Positions 17,047 through 25,978 of a DNA stretch of 64,000 nt are shown in pieces (within the stretch, counting starts at the first letter, position 1; every line of letters starts with the position of its first letter). Position numbers and translations under genes: made by a program. The notes beneath the pieces were generated by a model, which was given only the letters and a program-made list of their open reading frames with translations, did no database searches and was not told where the DNA came from. The DNA comes from Clostridium sp. M62/1 (lineage in GTDB: Bacteria > Bacillota > Clostridia > Lachnospirales > Lachnospiraceae), in the NCBI RefSeq assembly GCF_020736365.1, contig NZ_CP085988.1, forward strand, positions 936,001-1,000,000, given 5' to 3'.

Positions 17047-17442
17047 ATGACAAACACCATTTATATCCATCAGCCGGAAAAGGCGGTCAGCTTTACCCGG
17101 CTTCCCAATTTCCTTTTTGAAGCCCCCACATTCACGCCCCTGTCCAACGAAGCAAAGGTACTGTATGCCTTTATCCTGCGCCGGACAGACCTGTCCCGGA
17201 AAAACGGCTGGGCGGACGAATATGGGCGCATTTACCTCTACTATCCCATCAACGAGGTAGTGGAGCTGCTCCACTGCGGGCGGCAGAAGGCGGTCAACAC
17301 CCTGCGGGAACTGCAATATGCCGGACTGGTGGAAATCCAGAAGCAGGGCTGTGGAAAACCCAACCGCATTTACCCAAAATCCTACGAAGCGGTTCCAAAC
17401 ACCGACTTCAAGAAATCCGGTTATGGAACGCCGGAAGACTGA
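17047..17442 (+). CDS. RepA N-terminal domain replication initiator, short form
   Basis: A 131-residue protein comprising only the winged-helix RepA_N part: FTRLPNFLFEAPTFTPLSNEAKVLYAFILRR, GRIYLYYPINEVVELLHCGRQKAVNTLRELQ and GLVEIQKQG. It lacks the linker and C-terminal domain seen in the element B RepA (265 residues), so it is either a naturally short initiator or a truncated one. It probably initiates replication of excised C. No DnaC-like partner gene accompanies it. Confidence 0.75.
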   Translation: MTNTIYIHQPEKAVSFTRLPNFLFEAPTFTPLSNEAKVLYAFILRRTDLSRKNGWADEYGRIYLYYPINEVVELLHCGRQKAVNTLRELQYAGLVEIQKQGCGKPNRIYPKSYEAVPNTDFKKSGYGTPED

Positions 17443-17627
17443 AAACCGCACTCCACAAGTACGATAATCAATCCTCTTGAAGTACGAAAACCGGACGGTA
17501 TATAGAAATACAGAGATTAAAACGATTTTATTTATATCTTATCCATTCCTATCCGATCCGAGATATTTTCTGCGGGATTTCCCTGGGGAAAAGTCCCGGA
17601 AAGGAACGGAATGGGGAAAGGAGTTTC

Positions 17628-18569
17628 ATGGCACAACACGCAATTTTGCGATTTGAAAAACACAAGGGCAATCCGGCAAGACCGCTGGAAGCCCATCACG
17701 AACGGCAAAAGGAACAGTACGCCAGCAATCCCGACATTGACACCAGCCGGAGCAAGTACAACTTCCATATCGTTAAGCCAGAGGGCAGGTACTACCACTT
17801 TATACAGAACCGTATTGAACAGGCAGGCTGCCGTACCCGTAAGGACAGTACCCGGTTTGTGGATACGCTGATTACCGCCAGCCCGGAATTTTTCAAGAAG
17901 AAGTCCCCAAAGGAGATACAGGAATTTTTCCAGAGGGCGGCTGATTTCTTAATCGGGCGGGTAGGGAAAGAAAATATCGTGTCGGCGGTGGTACACATGG
18001 ACGAGAAAACACCCCACCTGCATTTGGTCTTTGTCCCGCTGACAGCGGACAACCGCCTGTGTGCAAAGGAGATTATAGGGAATAGAGCCAACCTCACAAA
18101 ATGGCAGGACGATTTTCACGCTTATATGGTGGAGAAATATCCCGACTTGGAGCGTGGGGAAAGCGCCAGCAAAACGGGCAGGAAGCATATCCCCACCCGT
18201 CTGTTCAAGCAGGCGGTCAATCTCTCCAAACAGGCAAGAGCCATTGAAGCCACGCTGGACGGCATTACCCCGTTCAACGCCGGGAAGAAGAAAGAGGAAG
18301 CCCTCTCCCTGCTGAAAAAGTGGTTTCCGCAGATGGAGAACTTCTCCGGGCAGCTCAAAAAATACAAGGTCACGATAAACGACCTTTTGGCGGAAAATGA
18401 ACAGTTGGAAGCCAGAGCCAAAGCCAGCGAAAAAGGCAAGATGAAAGATACGATGGAACGGGCAAAGCTGGAAAGCGAGCTGCACGACATTCAGCGGCTG
18501 ATAGACCGTATCCCGCCGGAGGTGCTGGCAGAACTGAAACGGCAGCAACGATACACAAGGGAACGGTAA
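17628..18569 (+). CDS. mobV: MobV-family relaxase (plasmid recombination protein Pre/Mob)
   Basis: A 313-residue relaxase. N-terminal HAILRFEKHKGNPA matches MobV motif I, NPDIDTSRSKYNF matches motif II, and VVHMDEKTPHLHLVFVPLT is the His-rich metal motif III. The C-terminal third is a coiled coil. It would nick the pMV158-like oriT found at 13,791-13,820 in the same element. It is distinct from the MobP relaxases of elements A and B, so C has an independent mobilization route. AAAGGAG precedes ATG 17,628. Confidence 0.9.
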   Translation: MAQHAILRFEKHKGNPARPLEAHHERQKEQYASNPDIDTSRSKYNFHIVKPEGRYYHFIQNRIEQAGCRTRKDSTRFVDTLITASPEFFKKKSPKEIQEFFQRAADFLIGRVGKENIVSAVVHMDEKTPHLHLVFVPLTADNRLCAKEIIGNRANLTKWQDDFHAYMVEKYPDLERGESASKTGRKHIPTRLFKQAVNLSKQARAIEATLDGITPFNAGKKKEEALSLLKKWFPQMENFSGQLKKYKVTINDLLAENEQLEARAKASEKGKMKDTMERAKLESELHDIQRLIDRIPPEVLAELKRQQRYTRER

Positions 18570-18639
18570 TCGATGACAGAAAACATTTCACGCCGCAGCA
18601 TAGCAGCACCGCACTTTGAAAATTAAATACGGAGGTACT

Positions 18640-18831
18640 ATGGAGCATATCAGATACAAGAAAGAAACCGAAGTCGTGACTTTTCAGGGAAAGGAAATCA
18701 CGCTGGAAAATCTCTCCCCGGTATTCACGCCGGAGCAGGAAGCGGCAAAACGCCGGGAGCTGGAACAGCAGCTTTATGAGGTGTTCCGCAAGTATGCCGA
18801 CAAGCGGCAGAGTGAGGAAGCCGGGGCATAA
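18640..18831 (+). CDS. Small transposon-associated protein
   Basis: A 63-residue protein with GGAGGT before ATG 18,640: EHIRYKKETEVVTFQGKEIT, then a charged helix RRELEQQLYEVFRKYADK. It is positioned between the relaxase and the recombinase, like TnpW-type proteins of related elements. Function unknown. Confidence 0.6.
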   Translation: MEHIRYKKETEVVTFQGKEITLENLSPVFTPEQEAAKRRELEQQLYEVFRKYADKRQSEEAGA

Positions 18832-18849
18832 GATTTTCCGAAGCCATCG

Positions 18850-18895
18850 TTGATTTGCGGGGCTGCTGACGGTATAATAAAAGTGTCAGCAGCTC
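18850..18895 (+). promoter_or_regulatory. Promoter with palindromic operator for element C recombinase
   Basis: TTGATT (18,850-18,855) and TATAAT (18,873-18,878) are separated by 17 bases. The -10 box lies in the loop of a 12-bp inverted repeat (18,859-18,870 with 18,884-18,895). A T-rich tract follows the right arm, so the RNA of any upstream transcript could terminate here. The recombinase ATG is 31 bases further. Confidence 0.7.
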
Positions 18896-18925
18896 CGTTT
18901 CTTTTTTAAGAAAAGGAGCGACAAT

Positions 18926-20437
18926 ATGAATAATCGAATAGACGCAATCTATGCAAGACAATCGGTGGACAAAAAGGACAGCATTTCCATTGAAAGCCAG
19001 ATTGAATTTTGCAAATATGAGTTGAAAGGCGGTAACTGCAAGGAATACACAGACAAAGGGTACAGCGGCAAGAACACAGACCGTCCGAAGTTTCAAGAAC
19101 TGGTGCGGGACATCAAGCGGGGCTTGATTGCAAAGGTCGTGGTTTACAAACTCGACCGTATCAGCCGTTCCATTCTGGACTTCGCAAACATGATGGAGCT
19201 GTTCCAGCAGTACAATGTAGAGTTTGTGTCCTCTACGGAAAAGTTTGATACCTCCACCCCGATGGGGCGGGCGATGTTAAATATCTGTATCGTGTTCGCC
19301 CAGCTTGAACGGGAAACGATACAGAAGCGGGTGCAGGACGCATGGTACTCCCGCTGTCAGCGGGGCTTCAAAATGGGCGGCAAAACGCCCTACGGATTTC
19401 GGACAGAGCCTTATGTGATGGACGGGGTGCGCACAAAGAGGCTGGTAATAGAGCCAACCGAAGCGGCCTTTGTCCGGCAGATGTATGAGATGTACGCTGA
19501 CCCGCAGGTATCGCTGCATGACATTACAAAGAAGCTGACGGCGGACGGTATGCGTACTTATTATGGCAGGCCGCTGTCAAGGGCTACTTTGAGCGTTATT
19601 CTCCGCAACCCGATTTATGTCATGGCTGACCTCGACATATACGAGTTTTACAAAAGCCAGGGGACGGATATTTACAATGACGCCGCCGACTTTGCCGGGA
19701 CAAACGGCTGCTATTACTATCAGGGCAAGGGGAATACAGAGGACAAGCACAAGCACCTGCAAGGACAGACGCTGGTACTGGCTCCACATGAGGGGTTTAT
19801 CCCATCGGAGCTGTGGCTGAAATGCCGGAAGAAGCTGCTTGCCAGCCACACCTACCAGCCTGCAAGGAAAGCCCGGAACACATGGATGGCGGGAAAAATC
19901 AAATGCGGGAAATGCGGGTATGCGCTTATGTCGGCGCACTCCAACGGCATCCTCTATATGCGTTGCACCGTCCATGCGGACAGCAAGGCGTGTCCCGGCT
20001 GCGGGTGCGTGAAGCTGCACGAACTGGAAGCGGTGGTCTATGGGGCTATGGTGAAGAAGCTGAAAGATTTTAAGACGCTGACAGGCCGGAAAAAAGCGGC
20101 GAAAATCTCCCCGAAGCTGGCGGCAAAGCGGCTGGAACTGGCGCAGGTGGAAAGCGAGATTGAAAAGCTGCTTGACACGCTGACGGGCGCAAGCCCTGTT
20201 TTGCTCTCCTATGCCAACAGCAAAATTGAGGAGCTGGACGCAAGGCGGCAGTCCATTGCCAATGAGATTGCAAAACTCTCTGCGGACGCTGTGCCGATGG
20301 AGAAGATGGAAAGCATTTCCGGGTATCTGGATGACTGGGAGAATGTCAGCTTTGAGGACAAGAGGCAGGTGGTGGACGCACTGATAACGGTCATCCGGGC
20401 AACAAATGAAAAGGTAGAAATTGAATGGAAAATCTGA
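18926..20437 (+). CDS. Large serine recombinase of element C
   Basis: A 503-residue site-specific recombinase, apparently intact. The N-terminal resolvase domain has YARQSVDKKDSISIESQ (the nucleophile Ser is in the ARQS motif), VVYKLDRISRS and MGRAMLNICIVFAQLERE. The recombinase domain follows (GFKMGGKTPYGFRTE). A zinc ribbon (CGKCGYALM ... CPGCGC) and a C-terminal coiled coil complete it. AAGGAG precedes ATG 18,926. It lies at the right end of C and is expected to catalyse integration and excision at the GA-containing ends. Confidence 0.92.
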   Translation: MNNRIDAIYARQSVDKKDSISIESQIEFCKYELKGGNCKEYTDKGYSGKNTDRPKFQELVRDIKRGLIAKVVVYKLDRISRSILDFANMMELFQQYNVEFVSSTEKFDTSTPMGRAMLNICIVFAQLERETIQKRVQDAWYSRCQRGFKMGGKTPYGFRTEPYVMDGVRTKRLVIEPTEAAFVRQMYEMYADPQVSLHDITKKLTADGMRTYYGRPLSRATLSVILRNPIYVMADLDIYEFYKSQGTDIYNDAADFAGTNGCYYYQGKGNTEDKHKHLQGQTLVLAPHEGFIPSELWLKCRKKLLASHTYQPARKARNTWMAGKIKCGKCGYALMSAHSNGILYMRCTVHADSKACPGCGCVKLHELEAVVYGAMVKKLKDFKTLTGRKKAAKISPKLAAKRLELAQVESEIEKLLDTLTGASPVLLSYANSKIEELDARRQSIANEIAKLSADAVPMEKMESISGYLDDWENVSFEDKRQVVDALITVIRATNEKVEIEWKI

Positions 20438-20473
20438 CGGGTTAATCCCCACCGTACCTATCCTTTTTGTGCT

Positions 20474-20488
20474 CTTGTCTATAATAGT
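20474..20488 (-). repeat. Right terminal inverted repeat of element C
   Basis: Complement of this segment (ACTATTATAGACAAG) matches 13,641-13,655 at 12 of 15 positions. GA at 20,489-20,490 directly adjoins it and is shared with the left junction. Confidence 0.7.
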
Positions 20489-20491
20489 GAA

Positions 20492-21802
20492 ATGCTGTTC
20501 CCTCAAAAGGGTGTGCGTTTTATCGCTGTCAACGATAATGTGGACAGTGCCAGCGAGGGCATGGACAACGATTTTACCCCGCTGCGAAATCTGTTCAATG
20601 AATGGCTGGTGAGAGATACGAGCAAGAAAATCAAGGCAGTGAAAAAGTCAAAAGGCATGAGCGGCAAGCCTGTTACCAGCAAGCCGGTTTACGGCTATGT
20701 GATGGACGAGGACGAGAATTTTATTATAGACGAGGAAGCCGCCCCGGTGGTGCAGCAGATTTACCAGCTTTGCCTTGCCGGGAACGGCCCGACCAAGATT
20801 GCCCGTATGCTGACGGAGCAGCAAATCCCCACGCCGGGGACGCTGGAATATCAGCGGACAGGCAGCACCCGCCGTTATCACCCAGGCTATGAGTGCAAAT
20901 GGGCGACCAACACCGTCGTTCATATCCTCGAAAACCGAGAGTACACCGGATGTCTGGTGAACTTCAAAACGGAAAAGCCTTCTTATAAGGTCAAGCACAG
21001 CATAGAGAACCCCGTCGAGAAGCAGGCCATTTTCGAGAACCACCATGAGCCGATCATCGACAAGGAAACATGGGAACGGGTGCAGGAGTTACGCAAACAG
21101 CGCAAACGCCCGAACCGCTACGATGAAGTGGGGCTGTTCTCCGGGATTTTGTTCTGCGCCGACTGCGGCCATGTGCTGTATCAGCAGCGGTATCAGAACA
21201 AAGACCGCAAACAGGACTGCTACATCTGCGGCAGCTACAAGAAGCGCACCCGCAACTGTACGGCGCACTTTATCCGCACCGATCTGTTGACCGCTGGTGT
21301 CCTGGCAAATCTCCGGCAAGTGACCGAATACGCAGCCAAGCATGAGAGCCGGTTTGTGAAACTACTTGTCCAGCAGAACGAGATCGGCGGCAAGCGAAAG
21401 ACCGCCGCAGCCATCAAGCAGCTTGAACAGGCGCAGGAACGCATTTCTGAAATCAGCCGCATTATCAAGCGGCTGTATGAGGACAATGTAAACGGCAAAA
21501 TCAGCGATGAGCGTTTCATGGAACTGTCGGCTGACTACGAAGCCGAGCAAGCGGAGCTGAAAAAGAGAGCCGCCGCCCTGCAAGCCGAACTGGACAAGTC
21601 ACAGGCAGCTACCGTCAACGCCGAGAAATTTATGGGCATTGTCCGCAAGCACCTTGCCTTTGAAGAACTGACCCCCACTCTCTTGCGGGAAATGATCGAG
21701 AAAATTGTGGTGCATGAGTGCAGCTATGATGAGAACGGCACCCGCAGGCAGGACATTGAGATTTATTACAGCTTTGTCGGCAAGATTGACTTGCCCGAAT
21801 AA
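20492..21802 (+). pseudogene. Large serine recombinase of element B, 3' part
   Basis: 436 codons continuing the fragment at 13,336-13,641: FPQKGVRFIAVNDNVDSA, LFNEWLVRDTSKKIKAV, the recombinase domain, a zinc ribbon (CADCGHVLY ... CYICGSYKK ... C) and a coiled coil. The ATG at 20,492 is an internal codon, not the original start. Without the catalytic N-terminus this piece cannot recombine DNA. It could be expressed from element C as a DNA-binding fragment. Excision of C would regenerate the whole enzyme. Confidence 0.88.
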
Positions 21803-21810
21803 CCGCCCGA

Positions 21811-21843
21811 CCTATCCGACACAATGGCCAAGTGTCGGATAGG
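21811..21843 (+). terminator. Terminator after element B recombinase
   Basis: CCTATCCGACAC (21,811-21,822) pairs perfectly with GTGTCGGATAGG (21,832-21,843). Six Ts follow at 21,854-21,859, somewhat distant. It closes element B transcription before the right end. Confidence 0.75.
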
Positions 21844-21868
21844 AACGGCAAAATTTTTTGCACTTCTA

Positions 21869-21891
21869 TTGCTTCTTTATCACACATAAGC
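21869..21891 (-). repeat. Right end (attR) of element B
   Basis: Reverse complement matches 3,870-3,892 at 18 of 23 positions. GC at 21,890-21,891 is the shared crossover dinucleotide. The maff2 coding sequence resumes immediately. Confidence 0.75.
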
Positions 21892-21985
21892 AAAGTCTCA
21901 GGGCATGAAGCAGCTGATGGCTGGCGGCGGCGTGGCACTGATCGGCACGACTCTGGTGCCGCTGCTTTCCGGTCTGTTCGGTTAA
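21890..21985 (+). pseudogene. maff2 3' part
   Basis: Encodes the last residues of Maff2 (AKSQGMKQLMAGGGVALIG...LLSGLFG), in frame with the 42 residues at 3,744-3,869 if element B is removed. As it stands, it lacks the first membrane helix and a native start, although ATG 21,905 could start a 26-residue peptide. Confidence 0.85.
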
Positions 21986-22177
21986 GCGAAAGCTGTCGGA
22001 GCGAAGATTCCGACCGGGCGGCGAAAGCTGCCTGTTACATAGTCAGGTGCAGGCAATATCCGCAGCTGGCTATTTTCTGCGCTCTCCGGCAGGTGCACAT
22101 GTTGGAAGTTTGGCGCAGAACCGCAGTTTAGAATCGCACCGGCTGATAGGCCGGACAAGTTACAGGAGGACAAATCT

Positions 22178-22276
22178 ATGGCGTTTCTTACTACAACTGC
22201 ATCGGCACTGTCTCTTTTCTCACAGCTGTTCATGCTTCTGTCCCGGATGGCGAAGCTGTTCGGTGTGTTTGCGTAA
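22178..22276 (+). CDS. Small hydrophobic peptide in transfer operon
   Basis: A 32-residue ORF with AGGAGG before ATG 22,178: MAFLTTTASALSLFSQLFML... with one hydrophobic helix. It lies between maff2 and the TrbL-like gene in the transfer operon. It is too short for family assignment, but position and ribosome site support translation. The 190 bases before it (21,986-22,177) hold nothing recognisable. Confidence 0.4.
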   Translation: MAFLTTTASALSLFSQLFMLLSRMAKLFGVFA

Positions 22277-22291
22277 GGAAGGAGGCGGCTC

Positions 22292-23158
22292 ATGCAGAGT
22301 ATCCTTGAACAGATCACAGATTGGCTCAAGAGCATGATCATCAGCGGTATCATGGGAAATCTTTCAGGGATGTTTGATTCGGTCAACCAGCAGGTTGGAC
22401 AGATCGCAGGCGATGTGGGAACCACACCGGCGAACTTTTCACCTGCGGTCTTTTCTATGATCCGCAACATCTCGGAATCCGTGATCCTGCCCATTGCCGG
22501 AATGGTGCTGACTTTCATCGCCTGTTATGAGCTGATCCAGATGCTCATCGAGCATAACAATCTGGCAAATTTCGAGACGTGGACATTTTTCAAATGGGTC
22601 TTTAAGACCTTTCTGGCAGTGACTCTGATCTCGAACACATTCAATATCACGATGGCTGTCTTTGATGTGGCGCAGCAAGTGATCTCCCGAAGCGGCGGTC
22701 TGATTTCCGGCAGTACGTCCGTCAGTGATGCGACCCTGACAGCAATGCAGGCTACACTGGAAGGAATGGACTTGGGACCGCTGCTGGGACTGTATTTGCA
22801 GACCTTTGTGGTTCAGGTCACGATGCTGGCGTTGTCGGCTATCATCTTTGTCATCGTGTATGGCCGAATGGTGGAAATATATCTCATGGTGAGCCTTGCG
22901 CCGATTCCGTTCGCAACCTTTGGAAACCATGAGCAGAGCCATACCGGTCAAAACTACCTGCGTTCCCTGTTTGCACTGGGATTCCAAGGCTTTCTTATCA
23001 TGATCTGTGTAGGCATCTATGCAGTTCTGATTCAGAACCTGTCCTTTTCGGATAACATCATCAGCAGCATTTGGGGCGTTATGGGCTATACGGTTTTGCT
23101 GGCATTTACACTGTTTAAGACGGGAAGCCTTGCGAAATCCGTGTTTGCAGCGCACTAA
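22292..23158 (+). CDS. VirB6/TrbL-like conjugal transfer membrane protein
   Basis: A 288-residue integral membrane protein with about six hydrophobic segments (for example VILPIAGMVLTFIACYELI, MLALSAIIFVIVYG and FQGFLIMICVGIYAVLI). It has the gene position of the TrbL/VirB6 channel component: after maff2 and before PrgI and VirB4. It would form the inner-membrane part of the type IV secretion channel. AAGGAGG precedes ATG 22,292. No disruption is seen. Confidence 0.82.
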   Translation: MQSILEQITDWLKSMIISGIMGNLSGMFDSVNQQVGQIAGDVGTTPANFSPAVFSMIRNISESVILPIAGMVLTFIACYELIQMLIEHNNLANFETWTFFKWVFKTFLAVTLISNTFNITMAVFDVAQQVISRSGGLISGSTSVSDATLTAMQATLEGMDLGPLLGLYLQTFVVQVTMLALSAIIFVIVYGRMVEIYLMVSLAPIPFATFGNHEQSHTGQNYLRSLFALGFQGFLIMICVGIYAVLIQNLSFSDNIISSIWGVMGYTVLLAFTLFKTGSLAKSVFAAH

Positions 23159-23175
23159 GGAAGGAGGAATGATTC

Positions 23176-23568
23176 ATGGCATCTTATATTTCTGTGCCGC
23201 GAGACCTTTCAAAGGTCAAAACCAAGGTCTTTATGAACCTGACCAAACGGCAGATTCTCTGCTTTGGAGCCGGTGCGCTGATTGGCGTTCCGGTTTTCTT
23301 TTTGCTCAAATCCAGCGGAAATCTGAGCCTTGCCGCACTTGGCATGATGGCAGTGATGCTGCCGCTTTTCTTTCTCGCCATGTACGAGAAAGACGGTCAG
23401 CCGCTGGAAGTGGTGGCAAAGCACTTCTATGAGGCAAAGTTCAAGAGGCCGAAAACGCGGCCTTACAAAACAAAAAATTACTATGCACTGCTGGTGCAGC
23501 AGGCAGATGTGGAAATGGAGGTAAATCGCATTGTTCAAAATTCTCGAAAAGCTGACAGCGAAGAATAA
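23176..23568 (+). CDS. PrgI-family conjugation protein
   Basis: A 130-residue protein with two membrane helices (ILCFGAGALIGVPVFFLL and GMMAVMLPLFFLAMY) and the PrgI N-terminus SYISVPRDLSKVKTKV.FMNLTKRQ. It is a conserved type IV secretion component in Gram-positive elements. AAGGAGG precedes ATG 23,176. The 3' end overlaps the virB4-like gene by 38 bases, so translation is coupled. Confidence 0.88.
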   Translation: MASYISVPRDLSKVKTKVFMNLTKRQILCFGAGALIGVPVFFLLKSSGNLSLAALGMMAVMLPLFFLAMYEKDGQPLEVVAKHFYEAKFKRPKTRPYKTKNYYALLVQQADVEMEVNRIVQNSRKADSEE

Positions 23569-25975
23569 AAAGCAGGATAACATCCGAATGCCGTCTCATC
23601 TGTCAGCCGCAGAGCAAAAACAGGTGCAGACGGTGATTGACCGAGCAAGGGGTGACAGCACGGTTCCGCACTCAGCTCAGGATAGCATTCCCTTTCAGCG
23701 GATGTTCCCGGATGGTATCTGCCGTGTGACGGACAACTACTACACCAAAACCATTCAGTTTCAGGACATCAATTACCAGCTGGCACAGCAGGAGGATCAG
23801 ACGGCTATCTTTGAGGAATGGTGCAGCTTCCTGAACTTCTTTGATTCCAGCATCCGCTTTGAGCTTTCTTTTATGAATATGGCTACGGATGCCTCGAATT
23901 TTGAGAAGATGGTGCGTATCCCGTACCAGAAGGATCATTTCAATCCGGTGCGCACGGAGTACAGCACCATGCTGCGCCGCCAGCTTGCCCAGGGCAACAA
24001 CGGCCTGACCAAGACGAAGTACCTGACGTTTGGCATTGAGGCGGAATCCATGAAACAGGCAAAGCCGAGGCTCATTCACATCGAGATCGACCTGATGAAC
24101 AACTTCAAACGCTTGGGTGTCCGGGCAAAATTGCTGAACGGCAAGGAACGGCTTCATCTGATGCACGATATGTTCCACATGGGTGACCATGACCGATTCA
24201 ATTTCGATTGGAAGTGGTTGCCGGAGAGCGGGCTGTCGGTAAAGGACTTTATTGCACCGACCGGTTTTGCCTTTCCGAAGAACCGTATTTTTCAGATGGG
24301 CGGGATGTATGGCTCCATGTCCTATCTCCAGATCACGGCTTCCGACCTGTCGGATCAGCTGCTGAAGGATTTTCTGGATATGGAATCCAGCCAGATCGTG
24401 ACTATGCACATTCAGTCGGTAGACCAGAATAAAGCAATCAAATCCATCAAGCACACCATTACGGAGCTGGATCGTTCCAAGATTGAGGAACAGAAGAAAG
24501 CTGTCCGTTCCGGATACGATATGGACATCATTCCGTCAGATTTGGCAACTTACGGCAAGGACGCAAAGGCACTGCTGAAGGAATTGCAGAGCCAGAATGA
24601 GCGTATGTTCCTGCTGACCTTTCTGGTGATGAACACCGGCGAGACGGAGCAGGAGCTGGAAACCAATGTGTTTCAAGCTTCCAGTATCGCGCAGAAGTAC
24701 AACTGCAACCTGCGCCGTCTGGACTTTCAGCAGGAGCAGGGGCTGATGAGCTGTCTGCCGCTGGCACAGAACCTGATTGAGATTCAGCGCAGCATGACTA
24801 CCAGCAGCACGGCAATTTTCGTTCCGTTTACCACCCAGGAACTGTTTCAGACCGGGAAAGAGGCTCTGTACTATGGGCTGAATGCTCTGTCCAACAACCT
24901 GATTATGGTTGACCGGAAAAAGCTCAAAAACCCCAACGGGCTGATTCTGGGTACTCCCGGTTCCGGTAAATCCTTCTCTGCCAAGAGAGAAATCGCCAAT
25001 GCGTTCCTGGTGACGGATGACGATGTAATTGTGTGCGATCCTGAAGCCGAGTACACGGCACTGGTGAAGAAATTTGAGGGGCAGGTCATTAAAATCAGCC
25101 CTTCCAGCACGCAGTATATCAACCCGATGGACATCAATGCGAACTATTCGGAAGAGGATAATCCGATTGCCCTGAAAGCAGATTTCATCCTGTCCCTGTG
25201 TGAGCTGATCGTGGGCGGAAAAGAAGGCTTGCAGCCGGTAGAAAAGACGGTCATCGACCGATGTGTTCATCAAATTTACCAGACCTATTTTGAGAATCCG
25301 GTGCCGGAGAACATGCCGGTGTTGCAGGACTTGTACGAGGCACTGCTCCGGCAGGATGAAAAGGAAGCACACCATGTGGCAACGGCACTGGAAATCTATG
25401 TAACCGGTTCGCTGAACCTGTTTAACCACCGCACCAACGTAGATATCAATAACCGTCTGGTCTGCTATGACATCAAGGAGCTGGGCAAGCAGCTGAAAAA
25501 GATCGGGATGCTGGTGGTGCAGGATCAGGTCTGGGGGCGTGTAACCGCCAACCGTAATGCCGGTAAAGCCACCCGCTACTATATGGACGAGTTCCATCTG
25601 CTTTTGAAAGAAGAGCAGACAGCGGCCTACAGCGTGGAAATCTGGAAGCGATTCCGTAAATGGGGCGGCATTCCCACCGGCATCACCCAGAATGTGAAAG
25701 ACCTGCTTTCTTCCCGCGAAGTGACGAACATTTTTGAGAACAGCGACTTCATTTATATGCTGAATCAGGCAGCCGGTGATCGTCAGATTCTGGCGGATCA
25801 GCTGAATATCAGCCCGCACCAGCTATCCTATGTGACCTACTCCGGCGAAGGCGAAGGGTTGCTGTTCTACGGAAATGTGATTTTGCCGTTCGTTGATCGT
25901 TTCCCGACCGATCTGGAACTGTACCGGATTATGACGACCAAATTAACCGAAGTTAAGGAAGCAAAGGAGGCGTAA
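23531..25975 (+). CDS. VirB4-like type IV secretion ATPase
   Basis: An 814-residue ATPase powering the conjugation channel. The C-terminal half has Walker A LILGTPGSGKSFSAKRE (near residue 475), Walker B-like TRYYMDEFHLLLKEE (near 685) and GIPTGITQNVKDLL. The N-terminal half is the VirB4 domain. The start codon is TTG 23,531 within prgI, leading MFKILEKLTAKNKK; no better start lies near. It is apparently intact and is followed three bases later by the NlpC/P60 gene. Confidence 0.92.
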   Translation: MFKILEKLTAKNKKQDNIRMPSHLSAAEQKQVQTVIDRARGDSTVPHSAQDSIPFQRMFPDGICRVTDNYYTKTIQFQDINYQLAQQEDQTAIFEEWCSFLNFFDSSIRFELSFMNMATDASNFEKMVRIPYQKDHFNPVRTEYSTMLRRQLAQGNNGLTKTKYLTFGIEAESMKQAKPRLIHIEIDLMNNFKRLGVRAKLLNGKERLHLMHDMFHMGDHDRFNFDWKWLPESGLSVKDFIAPTGFAFPKNRIFQMGGMYGSMSYLQITASDLSDQLLKDFLDMESSQIVTMHIQSVDQNKAIKSIKHTITELDRSKIEEQKKAVRSGYDMDIIPSDLATYGKDAKALLKELQSQNERMFLLTFLVMNTGETEQELETNVFQASSIAQKYNCNLRRLDFQQEQGLMSCLPLAQNLIEIQRSMTTSSTAIFVPFTTQELFQTGKEALYYGLNALSNNLIMVDRKKLKNPNGLILGTPGSGKSFSAKREIANAFLVTDDDVIVCDPEAEYTALVKKFEGQVIKISPSSTQYINPMDINANYSEEDNPIALKADFILSLCELIVGGKEGLQPVEKTVIDRCVHQIYQTYFENPVPENMPVLQDLYEALLRQDEKEAHHVATALEIYVTGSLNLFNHRTNVDINNRLVCYDIKELGKQLKKIGMLVVQDQVWGRVTANRNAGKATRYYMDEFHLLLKEEQTAAYSVEIWKRFRKWGGIPTGITQNVKDLLSSREVTNIFENSDFIYMLNQAAGDRQILADQLNISPHQLSYVTYSGEGEGLLFYGNVILPFVDRFPTDLELYRIMTTKLTEVKEAKEA

Positions 25976-25978
25976 GCA

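Noticed and set aside
20492..21802. Independent third recombinase gene
   Set aside because: Its first residue continues exactly from codon 102 of the fragment at 13,336, and it has no catalytic N-terminus or ribosome site.
24536..25819. 427-residue minus-strand ORF
   Set aside because: Antisense shadow of the virB4-like gene.
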